Shown here: positions 26,485-34,789 of the stretch, in pieces
How the letters are laid out: each line of letters begins with the position of its first letter
Numbering within the stretch: the stretch's first letter is position 1
Assembly (NCBI GenBank): GCA_020849765.1
Contig: JADLAY010000002.1
Coordinates: 1 to 64,000 of the forward strand
Direction: 5' to 3'
DNA length: 64,000 nucleotides
Origin: Anaerolineae bacterium
GTDB lineage: Bacteria > Chloroflexota > Anaerolineae > Aggregatilineales > Phototrophicaceae
The notes under the pieces: generated by a model
What the model saw: the letters and a program-made list of their open reading frames with translations, nothing else
The model's database searches: none
Told to the model about the DNA's origin: nothing
Translations under genes and position numbers: made by a program

Positions 26485-26670
26485 GCCTTTGTGGAGTCAA
26501 CTCATACGATCGCTTTTTGCTGGGGTACATACAGTTCCTCATGCGCCGTATTTTCCTCCCGGTTAAAGCGAAAAATAAGCCATTTTGCGTATACGACTCC
26601 AAGCCGAAAGGCGCTTCTCCCACCGTAGCCCTCGTGGTAGCTTAAGGGCAGGCAACCTGGAGACACAACG

Positions 26671-26934
26671 ATGGATAACTCACAAGAATTCAACCTCAGG
26701 CAATGGCTTCGGTCAACGCCGGGACAGGTGTTTCTGATGTTTCTCGCTATTGCAGCCGTCTTTCTGATCACCGAGCATACGGCGCACGTGCTTGGGGTAC
26801 TCCCGTATGCGCTGCTGCTTCTGTGTCCGTTGCTGCACCTGTTTATGCACTCCGGACACGACGACCATGCCGGGCATTCGCCGCAGAACCAACGCGATAG
26901 CGGGTCTGACAACACACAGGGACACGTTCACTAA
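26671..26934 (+). CDS. DUF2933-like small membrane protein
   Basis: An 87-residue protein with two helices (VFLMFLAIAAVFLITEHTAHVLG and ALLLLCPLLHLFMHSGH) and a His-rich tail (HDDHAGH). The CPLLHLFMHxGH end of the second helix is the DUF2933 hallmark and could bind copper. A ribosome site is weak (CTGGAGA). It sits 11 bp before the methyltransferase-like gene. Confidence 0.75.
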   Translation: MDNSQEFNLRQWLRSTPGQVFLMFLAIAAVFLITEHTAHVLGVLPYALLLLCPLLHLFMHSGHDDHAGHSPQNQRDSGSDNTQGHVH

Positions 26935-26945
26935 GGCGCGTGACA

Positions 26946-27596
26946 ATGGAAACGGAAACGCCCGCCTACGGTCTATGGGCGCTGGTCATTCTCAATACTG
27001 CCGTGTTTGTGCTGTTCGCGCTCAGTTTTGCCCGCCCGCAAACGAAGCGTGATTGGCGATCTTTCGGCATGTTCGCGGCATTCCTGGTGGCGCTCTTTAC
27101 AGAGATGTACGGCTTTCCCTTGACGATTTACCTGCTCTCCGGATGGCTGGGCAGCACCTATCCCGGCATCGACCTGCTTTCACACGACAGCGGGCATCTC
27201 TGGTCAACGCTTTTGGGGTGGCAAGGCGATCCTCACTTCAGCCCATTCCATCTCCTGAGCTACATCCTGATTGGCGGCGGATTTCTCTTGATCTCCACCG
27301 CCTGGGAAGTGCTGTACAAGGCGCAGCGCGAGCACCGGCTCGCTCTGGATGGGCCTTATGCCCATCTACGTCACCCACAATATGCCGGCTTCGCGCTCAT
27401 CATGCTGGGTTTCTTGCTCCAGTGGCCGACGCTCATCACGCTTGCGACGTTCCCCATTCTCATCGTGATGTATGTGCGACTCGCGCGACGTGAGGAGCAG
27501 GAAGCCGCCTCCCAATTTGGCGACGCCTATCTGGTTTACGCGAAGGCTACTCCCGCCTTCTTGCCCCACTTGAGTAGGACTACGAACGCTACCTAA
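26946..27596 (+). CDS. Isoprenylcysteine methyltransferase-family membrane protein
   Basis: A 216-residue protein with about five membrane helices. The C-terminal part has the ICMT/phosphatidylethanolamine methyltransferase signature GPYAHLRHPQYAGFALIMLGF, then a charged segment RREEQEAASQFGDAYLVYAK. In bacteria such proteins methylate unknown small or lipid substrates. The ATG is chosen over a GTG two codons earlier. Members beside copper and mercury genes are common; the link is unexplained. Confidence 0.83.
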   Translation: METETPAYGLWALVILNTAVFVLFALSFARPQTKRDWRSFGMFAAFLVALFTEMYGFPLTIYLLSGWLGSTYPGIDLLSHDSGHLWSTLLGWQGDPHFSPFHLLSYILIGGGFLLISTAWEVLYKAQREHRLALDGPYAHLRHPQYAGFALIMLGFLLQWPTLITLATFPILIVMYVRLARREEQEAASQFGDAYLVYAKATPAFLPHLSRTTNAT

Positions 27597-27633
27597 TACT
27601 CAGACACATGCCGTCTGGTGAGGAGGATTCCAG

Positions 27634-28122
27634 ATGCAAAGCATAATGGTCAAAAGGTCTGAAACTGAATTGAGGACAGAGCCACAGGCTGCCAGGCGGC
27701 AACTCTACCAACGGCCTGTGTCTCGCATTAATGGCCGGCAGGTTGGAGTCAGCGATTATCCGGTGACATCCCGGTGTGGCCCGGAAGATGAGAAGCACGC
27801 GAAAAGAGAGGTTGAGTATGACGAGGACCACCGTCACTGGTCTCCCACCTCCCAACCTTATGCGCCCGCAGACATCTTATTCCAGTGCTTGCGTGATGGA
27901 TGGTTACTTGGGGATGAAGTCCTGGTTCAAGTTTTTCAGTGTTTCAGCTCGCGGTGCGTCGAAGTGTATTCCTTCAGGCTGACGCACGAGGGTGAGCCTG
28001 TATTGATGCCCATCATCGCAAATCCAGTGATTTTGCGATTCGTCATGGAGCGTGGACTGGCGGTTCGAGTTATTCCAGACCATGAAATCTTCGGATCTGT
28101 TGTAGCCTCAATCGCTACGTAA
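27634..28122 (+). CDS. Hypothetical protein
   Basis: A 162-residue protein of no recognised family. The first 75 residues are polar and look disordered. The last 85 look folded, with LFQCLRDGWLLGDEVLVQVFQCFSSRCVEVYSF and FVMERGLAVRVIP, and four cysteines. GAGGAGGA lies 6 bp before the ATG, which supports translation. Confidence 0.55.
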   Translation: MQSIMVKRSETELRTEPQAARRQLYQRPVSRINGRQVGVSDYPVTSRCGPEDEKHAKREVEYDEDHRHWSPTSQPYAPADILFQCLRDGWLLGDEVLVQVFQCFSSRCVEVYSFRLTHEGEPVLMPIIANPVILRFVMERGLAVRVIPDHEIFGSVVASIAT

Positions 28123-28269
28123 TCCGCTTCTGCCCACACCCGGTTCAGTAATTTGTTCCCAGGGCAGTCTATTCTCCTGCAACAGATAGATACCTTTGTT
28201 AAACAAGCCATTTGGCGGTTTCACCACGCCCCGATTTGGTTATACCTTTAGGAACAAGTGTGCGTAACC

Positions 28270-28291
28270 CGCTCACGATGAGCGAGTTTTT
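28270..28291 (+). terminator. Intrinsic-terminator-like hairpin ahead of a YHS gene
   Basis: CGCTCA pairs with TGAGCG across CGA, followed by AGTTTTT. It ends about 19 bp before the start codon of the YHS gene. It could terminate upstream transcription or act as an attenuator. Confidence 0.5.
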
Positions 28292-28309
28292 CCCTAAAGG
28301 ATTTGAGCC

Positions 28310-28504
28310 ATGGTTCGAGATCCAGTCTGCGGCATGTTGATTGACCCGGCTACGGCAGTCGCTACGCGGGAACATGCGGGCCAGGTGTTTTATTTCTGTT
28401 CGCAGGAATGCGTTGATAAATTCGACGCCGATCCACATTACTATGGTCATCCCGAATCAGAGGAGGATGACACAAACGACCATGAAGAACACCATAATCA
28501 TTGA
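28310..28504 (+). CDS. YHS-domain metal-binding protein
   Basis: A 64-residue YHS domain: DPVCGMLID, then [21 protein letters not shown], and an acidic/His tail (DHEEHHNH). The segment from FYFCSQ to DPHYY is nearly identical to the YHS part of the copper ATPase at 20106, which suggests a recent common origin. AAAGGA precedes the ATG. It probably binds copper in the cytoplasm. Confidence 0.85.
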   Translation: MVRDPVCGMLIDPATAVATREHAGQVFYFCSQECVDKFDADPHYYGHPESEEDDTNDHEEHHNH

Positions 28505-28553
28505 TCCACGATAGAAGTCGAGTATGGAATATATCCTGACAGGAGCCGGGGCA

Positions 28554-28751
28554 ATGGAAGAACAGATCTCCGATAAATCGAGAACGAGAAAGAATAGAGG
28601 AGTAGGATGGGTTATCGCGTTCGTATTCGTTCTACTCGTACTCTGGATGATCTACACGTCAACACAGACCCAGATTGTCGAGCAGGGTTCAAGCTCGATG
28701 GAGATGTCGGCGACGGAGATGCCAGAGAATATGCCCGGCATGGATCACTGA
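28554..28751 (+). CDS. Small membrane-anchored Met-rich protein
   Basis: A 65-residue protein with a basic start, one helix (GWVIAFVFVLLVLWMIYTS) and an exported tail rich in methionine (MEMSATEMPENMPGMDH). Met/His tails bind Cu(I) in other proteins. The start is the ATG after CAGGAGC, ten codons inside the open frame. It follows the YHS gene by 49 bp and probably shares its transcript. Confidence 0.65.
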   Translation: MEEQISDKSRTRKNRGVGWVIAFVFVLLVLWMIYTSTQTQIVEQGSSSMEMSATEMPENMPGMDH

Positions 28752-29043
28752 TCGTTCGTTCAATTGAAACTTGGTAATTGAGGGCATCTTGAAGAAGTTG
28801 TGGCCCTCACTGGATTTAGCGTGCCTACGGTGCTCGCAGAACGGAACTTGCTTCATAAAGATGGAAGCAGTATCGGCGAACCAGACAATCTTTGAAGGAC
28901 GGGGAATCATCCCCGCCCTCTTTATATTTTCAGGCTATTTCGGAATTGTCCGCGTCTCAAGGTATGATGCCTCTTGTACGTAAGTGAATGGATCGAGTAC
29001 AAAATCAGGAAGCTTGCTTTGCGAAAGCTGTAGGGACGGAAAA

Positions 29044-29703
29044 ATGTCTCCGATTCGTGTCGTATTGGCAGATGACCACGCCGTGGTTCGTAAGGGTATT
29101 CGTGATTTCCTTCAGGAAGATGGCGATATTGAGGTGATTGCCGAGGCGAGTGATGGCGAAAAAGTCAAAGGGCTGATCCTCGACCTGCACCCGGATGTCG
29201 CCATCCTGGACATTCGGATGCCGCAGACAACTGGCATTGAGGTCACGCGCTGGGTTCGGGAGCAAGCCCTGCCGGTCCGCGTGCTGATTATCACCGCCTA
29301 CGACGACGATCCTTTTATTCTGGCAGCGCTCAAAGCAGGCGCAGATGGCTACGTCCTGAAAAGCGCTGAAGCTGACCAGATCGCCGCTGCTGTGCGCGCG
29401 GTGCATCGGGGTGAATCGGCGCTTGCGCCCGATATTGCCCAAAAGCTGATCACGCATATGCGGGAGACAACCGAGCATCCTCTGGTCATGGAACCGCTCA
29501 CCGACCGGGAACGCGAGGTTCTCCAATTAGCGGCTGCCGGTCTGACGAATCGCGGCATCGGCGTCAAGCTCTCGATTAGTGATCGCACCGTCCAGGGACA
29601 TCTCGCCAGCATTTACGCCAAGCTGAACGTTAACAGCCGGACGGAAGCCGTCACCAAAGCGTTGCACCTGGAGCTGATCCACCTGCCGGAGCAGCCAGAA
29701 TGA
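29044..29703 (+). CDS. NarL/FixJ-family response regulator
   Basis: A 219-residue two-component regulator. The receiver domain has the acidic pair in VLADDHAVVRKG, the phosphoacceptor Asp in VAILDIRMP (about residue 57) and the Lys in YVLKSAEADQ. The C-terminal LuxR-type helix-turn-helix is DREREVLQLAAAGLTNRGIGVKLSISDRTVQGHL. The start is placed at MSPIRVV; twenty upstream codons are not receiver-like. The ATG of the kinase gene overlaps its stop, so the two are translationally coupled. Confidence 0.92.
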   Translation: MSPIRVVLADDHAVVRKGIRDFLQEDGDIEVIAEASDGEKVKGLILDLHPDVAILDIRMPQTTGIEVTRWVREQALPVRVLIITAYDDDPFILAALKAGADGYVLKSAEADQIAAAVRAVHRGESALAPDIAQKLITHMRETTEHPLVMEPLTDREREVLQLAAAGLTNRGIGVKLSISDRTVQGHLASIYAKLNVNSRTEAVTKALHLELIHLPEQPE

Positions 29704-31109
29704 AACGCTCTTCGTTTTCGCTCAGTTTACTTGGCTTGCGGGCGCAGGTGCTTCTTTGGACGGTTCTGCCGCTGACCATCCTTTTGATTATTTTTGCTTT
29801 TAGTGGCGTGAGTAGTCATCAGAGCTCGATGCGCGCATTGGCGGTGGACGAAAACACACGTCTCATCGAAGCCCTGTCCCGATTGATTGCCATCCAGGTC
29901 GAAAATTACGCCCAGCGTCAGCAGATTTCACCCGATCAAGTTCTGGCGAACGATCTGGACTTGAACTCGTTATTGGCTGTCGAACATCCAAATTCTACCG
30001 GCACGGTGGCGCTTCTGAATCATGATGGGAGTGTTCTGTTCAGTCGAGGCACGATCCCGCCGAATGATAACATGATGACCTGGCCTGGTGTCGCGCCAGT
30101 GCTGGCGGGCGAAAGTGGGGCGTTATTCACGTTGGATACGGAGCATGACGATGTGGTGGTTTATACTCCTATCCCAAACACACGCTGGTCGCTCATCATC
30201 CGCGAAGCCTGGCACTCGTTAACCGATCCCCTCATCCGCTTTGAGCAGGTTACCCCTTTCATCCTTTTCACCGCGACAGCGATTTCGCTGCTGACGCTGT
30301 TTTTTGGTCTGCGCTTTGTCGCACAACCTTTGCGTGAACTCGGATTACGCGCTCATCAGATCGGGCAGGGGCAGTTTGATGCTGCCGCCAAAGCGGTTGG
30401 CGGTGTCAAGGAGATCGAAGATTTGCGCGTAACCGTGAATGATATGGCGGGACAGTTGCAGAGCTACCAGGCGGCGCTTCACGACTATTTGAGGGCGGTC
30501 ACACAGGCGCAGGAAGAAGAGCGGGCGCGGCTTGGGCGCGAACTCCACGACGAAACCGTGCAGGCGCTCATCGCGCTCAGCCACAAAGTGCAGATGGTAC
30601 AGCGCAATTTTGAGCGTTCCTCACCACAAACCAGCCAGCATATCACGGAGCTTCGGCAAATGGTTGCCCAGGGCATCGATGAAGTGCGGCGCTTCAGTCG
30701 TGCGCTGCATCCGCATTATCTGGAAGAATTGGGGCTGGCGACGGCGCTCGAAACGCTTGCCCACGAAGCCGGCGCTCAGTTTTCAATGACCGGTCAGCCC
30801 TCGGAGATGAAAGCCGACAAAGCGTTAGCCTTATATCGCATCGCGCAGGAAGCACTGAACAATGCGCACCATCACGCACAGGCAGACACCATTCGAGTCG
30901 AACTGGAATTTGACCGCAATCAGGCGACTCTCCGTGTATGTGACGACGGGATCGGCTTCGCGCCCCCGCCACAGTTGAATGACTTGACGCGCACCGGGCA
31001 TTTTGGCTTGATGGGAATGCGTGAGCGGGCGCAGCTTGTCAATGGACGGCTGGACGTGATTTCTTCACCGGGTAACGGAACGAGCGTGGTATTCACGGTC
31101 GCTGCTTAA
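29700..31109 (+). CDS. Sensor histidine kinase (HisKA_3 type)
   Basis: A 469-residue membrane kinase: first helix at about 13-35, an extracytoplasmic sensor of about 150 residues resembling dCache/PAS folds, a second helix (FILFTATAISLLTLFFGLRFV), a HAMP segment, the phosphoacceptor His in GRELHDETVQ (about 282), and an ATPase domain with NNAHHHAQA, DDGIGF and GLMGMRER. It pairs with the upstream regulator. The signal is unknown; the copper-oxidase gene lies downstream, so metal or redox stress is a reasonable guess. Confidence 0.92.
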   Translation: MKRSSFSLSLLGLRAQVLLWTVLPLTILLIIFAFSGVSSHQSSMRALAVDENTRLIEALSRLIAIQVENYAQRQQISPDQVLANDLDLNSLLAVEHPNSTGTVALLNHDGSVLFSRGTIPPNDNMMTWPGVAPVLAGESGALFTLDTEHDDVVVYTPIPNTRWSLIIREAWHSLTDPLIRFEQVTPFILFTATAISLLTLFFGLRFVAQPLRELGLRAHQIGQGQFDAAAKAVGGVKEIEDLRVTVNDMAGQLQSYQAALHDYLRAVTQAQEEERARLGRELHDETVQALIALSHKVQMVQRNFERSSPQTSQHITELRQMVAQGIDEVRRFSRALHPHYLEELGLATALETLAHEAGAQFSMTGQPSEMKADKALALYRIAQEALNNAHHHAQADTIRVELEFDRNQATLRVCDDGIGFAPPPQLNDLTRTGHFGLMGMRERAQLVNGRLDVISSPGNGTSVVFTVAA

Positions 31110-31361
31110 TATTTGCCAGAACTCCCCTGGCTCTATCCATTGATGCGATTTGCTTGGAACCGAGGAAACAAAAGTGCTTGCGCCTCCTTTCCAGCAAGCC
31201 ATTTCATCGACTTCACCCCGCCAAATTGCCTACTCCTCGGTGCGTCAAAGAGCGTATGTTCAATCGCCACGTCGAGTCTATCCTTGAAGAGGACATGCGA
31301 CTGATCTTCACGAGTGCGGACACCCCGCACGATTGCGAATCGACCATCAAGGAGACAAATC

Positions 31362-33782
31362 GTGAAACGTAAAATGCCCCGACGCTATACATCCCTGAGT
31401 GTACTCTTGATTGTCATTATTATGCTGACGATAGGAGGGACACGCTTCGGTGGCGCTCTCTCCGTTTCAGCCCAGGACAGCCCGATTCAGGGAACCGTCT
31501 GGGTAGCCGACGAGTTCGGCAACAGCATCACGGTCATTGATGCCAGCACGAACGAGGTCGTGACGACGCTCGCCGGGATCGAAGGACCGCACAACCTTCA
31601 GGTCGCCCCGGATGGCAAAACAGTATGGGCGGTCAGCGGACATGACTCGACGGCGGTGCTAGTTGATGCACAGACCTACGAACTGATCGGTACAGTGCCT
31701 ACTGGGGAGCACCCTGCACACGTCATTCTCAGCCCAGACGGGAAAACCGCTTATGTGACCAATAGTGAAGACAATACGGTCACCGCGATTGATGTCATGA
31801 CCATGACAGCAGTTGCGACGATACCTGTCGGAGAATATCCGCACGGGTTACGCCCCAGCCCGGATGGACGCTGGATTTATGTGGCGAATACCAATGGTAC
31901 GACGGTGAGCGTGATTGACACCTCGACCAATAGTGTCGTTGCCGATATTGAGGTGGGGCAGCGTCCTGTGCAGGCCGCTTTTTCACCTGATGGTGAGATT
32001 GTCTACGTCTCACTGAACGCAGACAACGCTGTCGCCAAAGTGGATGTTGCAACTCGATCACTGGTTGACACTATCGAAGTTGGTGTTGGCCCGATTCAGG
32101 TGTTTGTGACACCCGATGACAGAAACCTACTCGTCGCCAATCAGGGGACGGAAGATAATCCCAGCACGACCGTCTCAATTGTGGATACAGCCACGTTCTC
32201 GGTGGTCAATACCATAGAAACCGGCGAGGGTGCTCACGGTGTCGTCATCGAACCATCAGGGCAATACGCTTACATCACCAACATTTACGACAACAGCGTG
32301 TCCATCCTTGACTTAACCACTCAAGAGGTGATCAGCACCATCTCCACAGGCTCCGGTCCAAATGGGATCAGCTTCTCCCCTCTCCCAGCCTCACCGGCAC
32401 CGGCACTCGAAGTGGCGCTTGCAGCGCCTTCGGAGGGTGAAGCACCCGCCCCTACCGACGATCCACATCATCCAGCCGAGGAAACCCCACCAACGCCTGT
32501 GCCGGATACTAACACCGGCTCAGAGACGGAAATGGGGCAAACAGGCGCTATGGATATGATGTCCATGATGCAGCAGATGAGCGACATGATGGACACGATG
32601 ATGGGCATGGACATGTCCGACGAGATGCGCGCCCAGATGGAGCAAATGGGCGGCATGATGGACATGATGACGATGCCCGGCATGGAGATTTCATCCTCGA
32701 TGCAGCAGATGAGCGAGATGATGGAAACCATGATGGGTATGGAGATGTCCGACGAGATGCGCACCCAGATGGAAGAAATGCACAGGATGATGGACATGAT
32801 GATGTCTGGCGCGGATACGATGGACGCTACTTCTGCCCCGGAGACAATGGGAGGCATGGAGATGGGCGGTGGTCATGCGATGGAACCCATCAGCAGCGAG
32901 GGTGTGCCACCGGCGGCGGAAACTGTCGGCGGACAACCGCTCGAATTTCGTCTAGAAGATGATGTCAAGGTTTTTGATCTCACCGCAGCGCCGGTGATCT
33001 GGAACATCCTGGACGATGTGACCGTAACGGCGTGGACCTACAACGGCACCGTCCCCGGTCCCATGATCCGTGTCACTGAAGGGGATCGCGTTCGCATCAA
33101 CTTCACCAATAATCTGCCGGAGCCGACGACCGTTCACTGGCATGGCATCACCGTTCCGAACGCGATGGACGGTGTGCCTGGGATAACACAGGAAGCGATT
33201 CAACCTGGCGACACCTTCACCTATGAATTTGAGGCGCGTCCCGCTGGAACCTTCATGTATCATTCCCACTTCGACAGCGACGTTCAGGTCGGAATCGGTT
33301 TGTATGCCCCGTTCATCATCGAACCTGCACAAGTAGAATCCCCAGTGCCCGACGTGGATGTCACACTCATGCTCTCCGAGTGGCGGGTGGTGGATGGTAT
33401 GACATATCCTGCCATGCCGATGAGTGGTGCTGAGCCTAATTACTTCACCATCAATGGGAAGGCGTTCCCCTCCACCGAAACGATCACGGTACAACGGGGT
33501 GATCGAGTGCGCTTGCGCCTGATCGGAATTGGACAGTTCATTCATCCCATGCACCTGCACGGAATGCCGTTTCAGGTGGTCGCCATCGATGGCTATCCCG
33601 TGCCGGAAGCCGCACAGTTGACGCGGGATACCCTGAGCGTAGCTCCTGGTGAGCGTTACGATATTGAGTTCGTAGCGACAGAGCCGGGAACCTGGGTTTT
33701 CCATTGCCATATTCTGCATCATGTGACGAACGACGGCATGGAACCCGGTGGATTGACACTCGTCATTAACGTAACTGAATAG
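31362..33782 (+). CDS. Beta-propeller/Met-rich/multicopper oxidase fusion
   Basis: An exported protein of 806 residues starting at a GTG after AAGGAG. Order: signal peptide to about 35; YVTN-type beta-propeller with repeated PDGK..YVTN units (about 43-340); Pro-rich linker; Met-rich segment with two similar units of about 45 residues (about 391-509); two-domain multicopper oxidase (about 524-806). All copper motifs are present: HWHG, HSH, HPMHLHG and HCHILHH followed by Met. It should oxidise Cu(I) or phenolics outside the cell, with the Met-rich part feeding copper. Confidence 0.9.
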   Translation: MKRKMPRRYTSLSVLLIVIIMLTIGGTRFGGALSVSAQDSPIQGTVWVADEFGNSITVIDASTNEVVTTLAGIEGPHNLQVAPDGKTVWAVSGHDSTAVLVDAQTYELIGTVPTGEHPAHVILSPDGKTAYVTNSEDNTVTAIDVMTMTAVATIPVGEYPHGLRPSPDGRWIYVANTNGTTVSVIDTSTNSVVADIEVGQRPVQAAFSPDGEIVYVSLNADNAVAKVDVATRSLVDTIEVGVGPIQVFVTPDDRNLLVANQGTEDNPSTTVSIVDTATFSVVNTIETGEGAHGVVIEPSGQYAYITNIYDNSVSILDLTTQEVISTISTGSGPNGISFSPLPASPAPALEVALAAPSEGEAPAPTDDPHHPAEETPPTPVPDTNTGSETEMGQTGAMDMMSMMQQMSDMMDTMMGMDMSDEMRAQMEQMGGMMDMMTMPGMEISSSMQQMSEMMETMMGMEMSDEMRTQMEEMHRMMDMMMSGADTMDATSAPETMGGMEMGGGHAMEPISSEGVPPAAETVGGQPLEFRLEDDVKVFDLTAAPVIWNILDDVTVTAWTYNGTVPGPMIRVTEGDRVRINFTNNLPEPTTVHWHGITVPNAMDGVPGITQEAIQPGDTFTYEFEARPAGTFMYHSHFDSDVQVGIGLYAPFIIEPAQVESPVPDVDVTLMLSEWRVVDGMTYPAMPMSGAEPNYFTINGKAFPSTETITVQRGDRVRLRLIGIGQFIHPMHLHGMPFQVVAIDGYPVPEAAQLTRDTLSVAPGERYDIEFVATEPGTWVFHCHILHHVTNDGMEPGGLTLVINVTE

Positions 33783-33797
33783 CATCCAGGATTAAGC

Positions 33798-33826
33798 AAG
33801 GGGGATGACGCTCCGACATCCCCCTT
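33798..33826 (+). terminator. Hairpin after the multicopper oxidase gene
   Basis: AAGGGGGATG pairs perfectly with CATCCCCCTT around a 9-base loop, 16 bp past the stop. It lacks a T-run but is strong and well placed. Confidence 0.75.
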
Positions 33827-33850
33827 CGTGATAAAGAAAGGTCGCAAACC

Positions 33851-34087
33851 ATGATGGGCGGGATGAGTCTGGTAATGCTGATCGGACTGATCATATTCGC
33901 TGGTGTCGTGATCGTCATTGTGCGCTCTAGCGGCAGTTTCGAGTCTAAAGCAACACGAAAGAACGATGAAATTCTGCGTAATGACGAAGCCTACATAATC
34001 AGCGATGATGGCGAGATCGTCGAGTATTCTGAAGAGAAGGTAAGCAGGGTATCTGACAGGACCTTGTTGTGGTTATTTCTAATCTGA
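33851..34087 (+). CDS. Small single-helix membrane protein
   Basis: A 78-residue protein with an N-terminal helix (LVMLIGLIIFAGVVIVIV) and an acidic cytoplasmic or exported tail (DEAYIISDDGEIVEYSEEK). The start MMGGM is Met-rich like other proteins of this island. GAAAGG precedes the ATG. No family recognised. Confidence 0.55.
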   Translation: MMGGMSLVMLIGLIIFAGVVIVIVRSSGSFESKATRKNDEILRNDEAYIISDDGEIVEYSEEKVSRVSDRTLLWLFLI

Positions 34088-34111
34088 CTCAATTCGCTCA
34101 GTTGTAGGTAG

Positions 34112-34216
34112 CTATTTCTCGCTTTCATCAACAATTTGCGTTACCCGCCGCGCTGAGATGCCATATTGCCGCCCAATCTTGGTTTTAGGGACCCATTTTC
34201 TCGTGAGCCAGAGGCT
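34112..34216 (-). pseudogene. Remnant of a helix-turn-helix gene
   Basis: Read leftwards, the frame ending at the TAG at 34112-34114 gives TKIGRQYGISARRVTQIVDE, a clear helix-turn-helix of the kind seen at the end of resolvases or small regulators. Upstream the frame fades into unrelated residues with no start or ribosome site. It is too short to be a working gene. Confidence 0.35.
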
Positions 34217-34292
34217 GGGTCTCACGGAAGGTCTGCAAAGGCGTGCGCTCTCAGCTTCCGAACACTGCCAGCAGCCTGTTCTACGGGGTAGC

Positions 34293-34329
34293 TTGAAGTC
34301 TTCGAAATTTTTACTACAATACTGTAGTA
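34293..34329 (+). promoter_or_regulatory. Promoter and BlaI/CopY-type operator 1
   Basis: A perfect 7-bp inverted repeat TACTACA-ATAC-TGTAGTA covers 34312-34329. Its left arm contains the putative -10 (TACAAT, 34315-34320), 16 bp downstream of TTGAAG (34293-34298). ACTACA/TGTAGT half-sites are the known BlaI/MecI/CopY operator type. Bound repressor would cover the -10 and silence the blaI-M56 genes. Confidence 0.82.
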
Positions 34330-34348
34330 TTTGTGAAGAAAAAACATC

Positions 34349-34789
34349 ATGCCGAATCAGACATACCGCCGGACAAAAAGAGTCGCAGGCAAAGGGCTAG
34401 AAAAATTCCTCGGTGAATTACAACTGGCGGTCATGGAAATCGTGTGGAAGCGCCAACCCGTCAGCGTTGGCGACGTTTTGACCGAACTCAATCAGCAAAA
34501 GCGCGATCTGGCCTATACAACGGTGATGACCATAATGAGCCGGCTGGTTGAAAAAGGCTGGTTGATCTCCGAAAAGCACGGAAGAGCCTATGTTTACCGA
34601 GCAGTACATTCGCGTGAGCAGGCGGAGGCGGAAGCAGTCGGTGAGGTGGTGCGCGCGCTTCTTGAAGATTTTGGTCAAATTGCAGTGGCTCAGTTCGTGA
34701 AAGAACTGGATGGGATCGATCCTGAACAATTAGCCCGTCTTCAAGAACTGACGCAAGAGGTAGAACAGGACGATGCTGAAGAAAGCTAA
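34349..34789 (+). CDS. BlaI/MecI/CopY-family repressor
   Basis: A 146-residue winged-helix repressor. The DNA-binding part runs GELQLAVMEIVWKRQPVSVGDVLTEL, then AYTTVMTIMSRLVEKGWL, the classic BlaI recognition helix region, and a C-terminal dimerisation helix. It lacks the C-terminal CxC copper site of CopY, so control by the adjacent protease is more likely than direct copper binding. It ends overlapping the M56 gene by 17 bp. Confidence 0.92.
   Translation: MPNQTYRRTKRVAGKGLEKFLGELQLAVMEIVWKRQPVSVGDVLTELNQQKRDLAYTTVMTIMSRLVEKGWLISEKHGRAYVYRAVHSREQAEAEAVGEVVRALLEDFGQIAVAQFVKELDGIDPEQLARLQELTQEVEQDDAEES

Noticed and set aside
32952..33785. 277-residue minus-strand frame
   Set aside because: It is antisense to the multicopper oxidase domain, lacks a ribosome site and has no recognisable motif.
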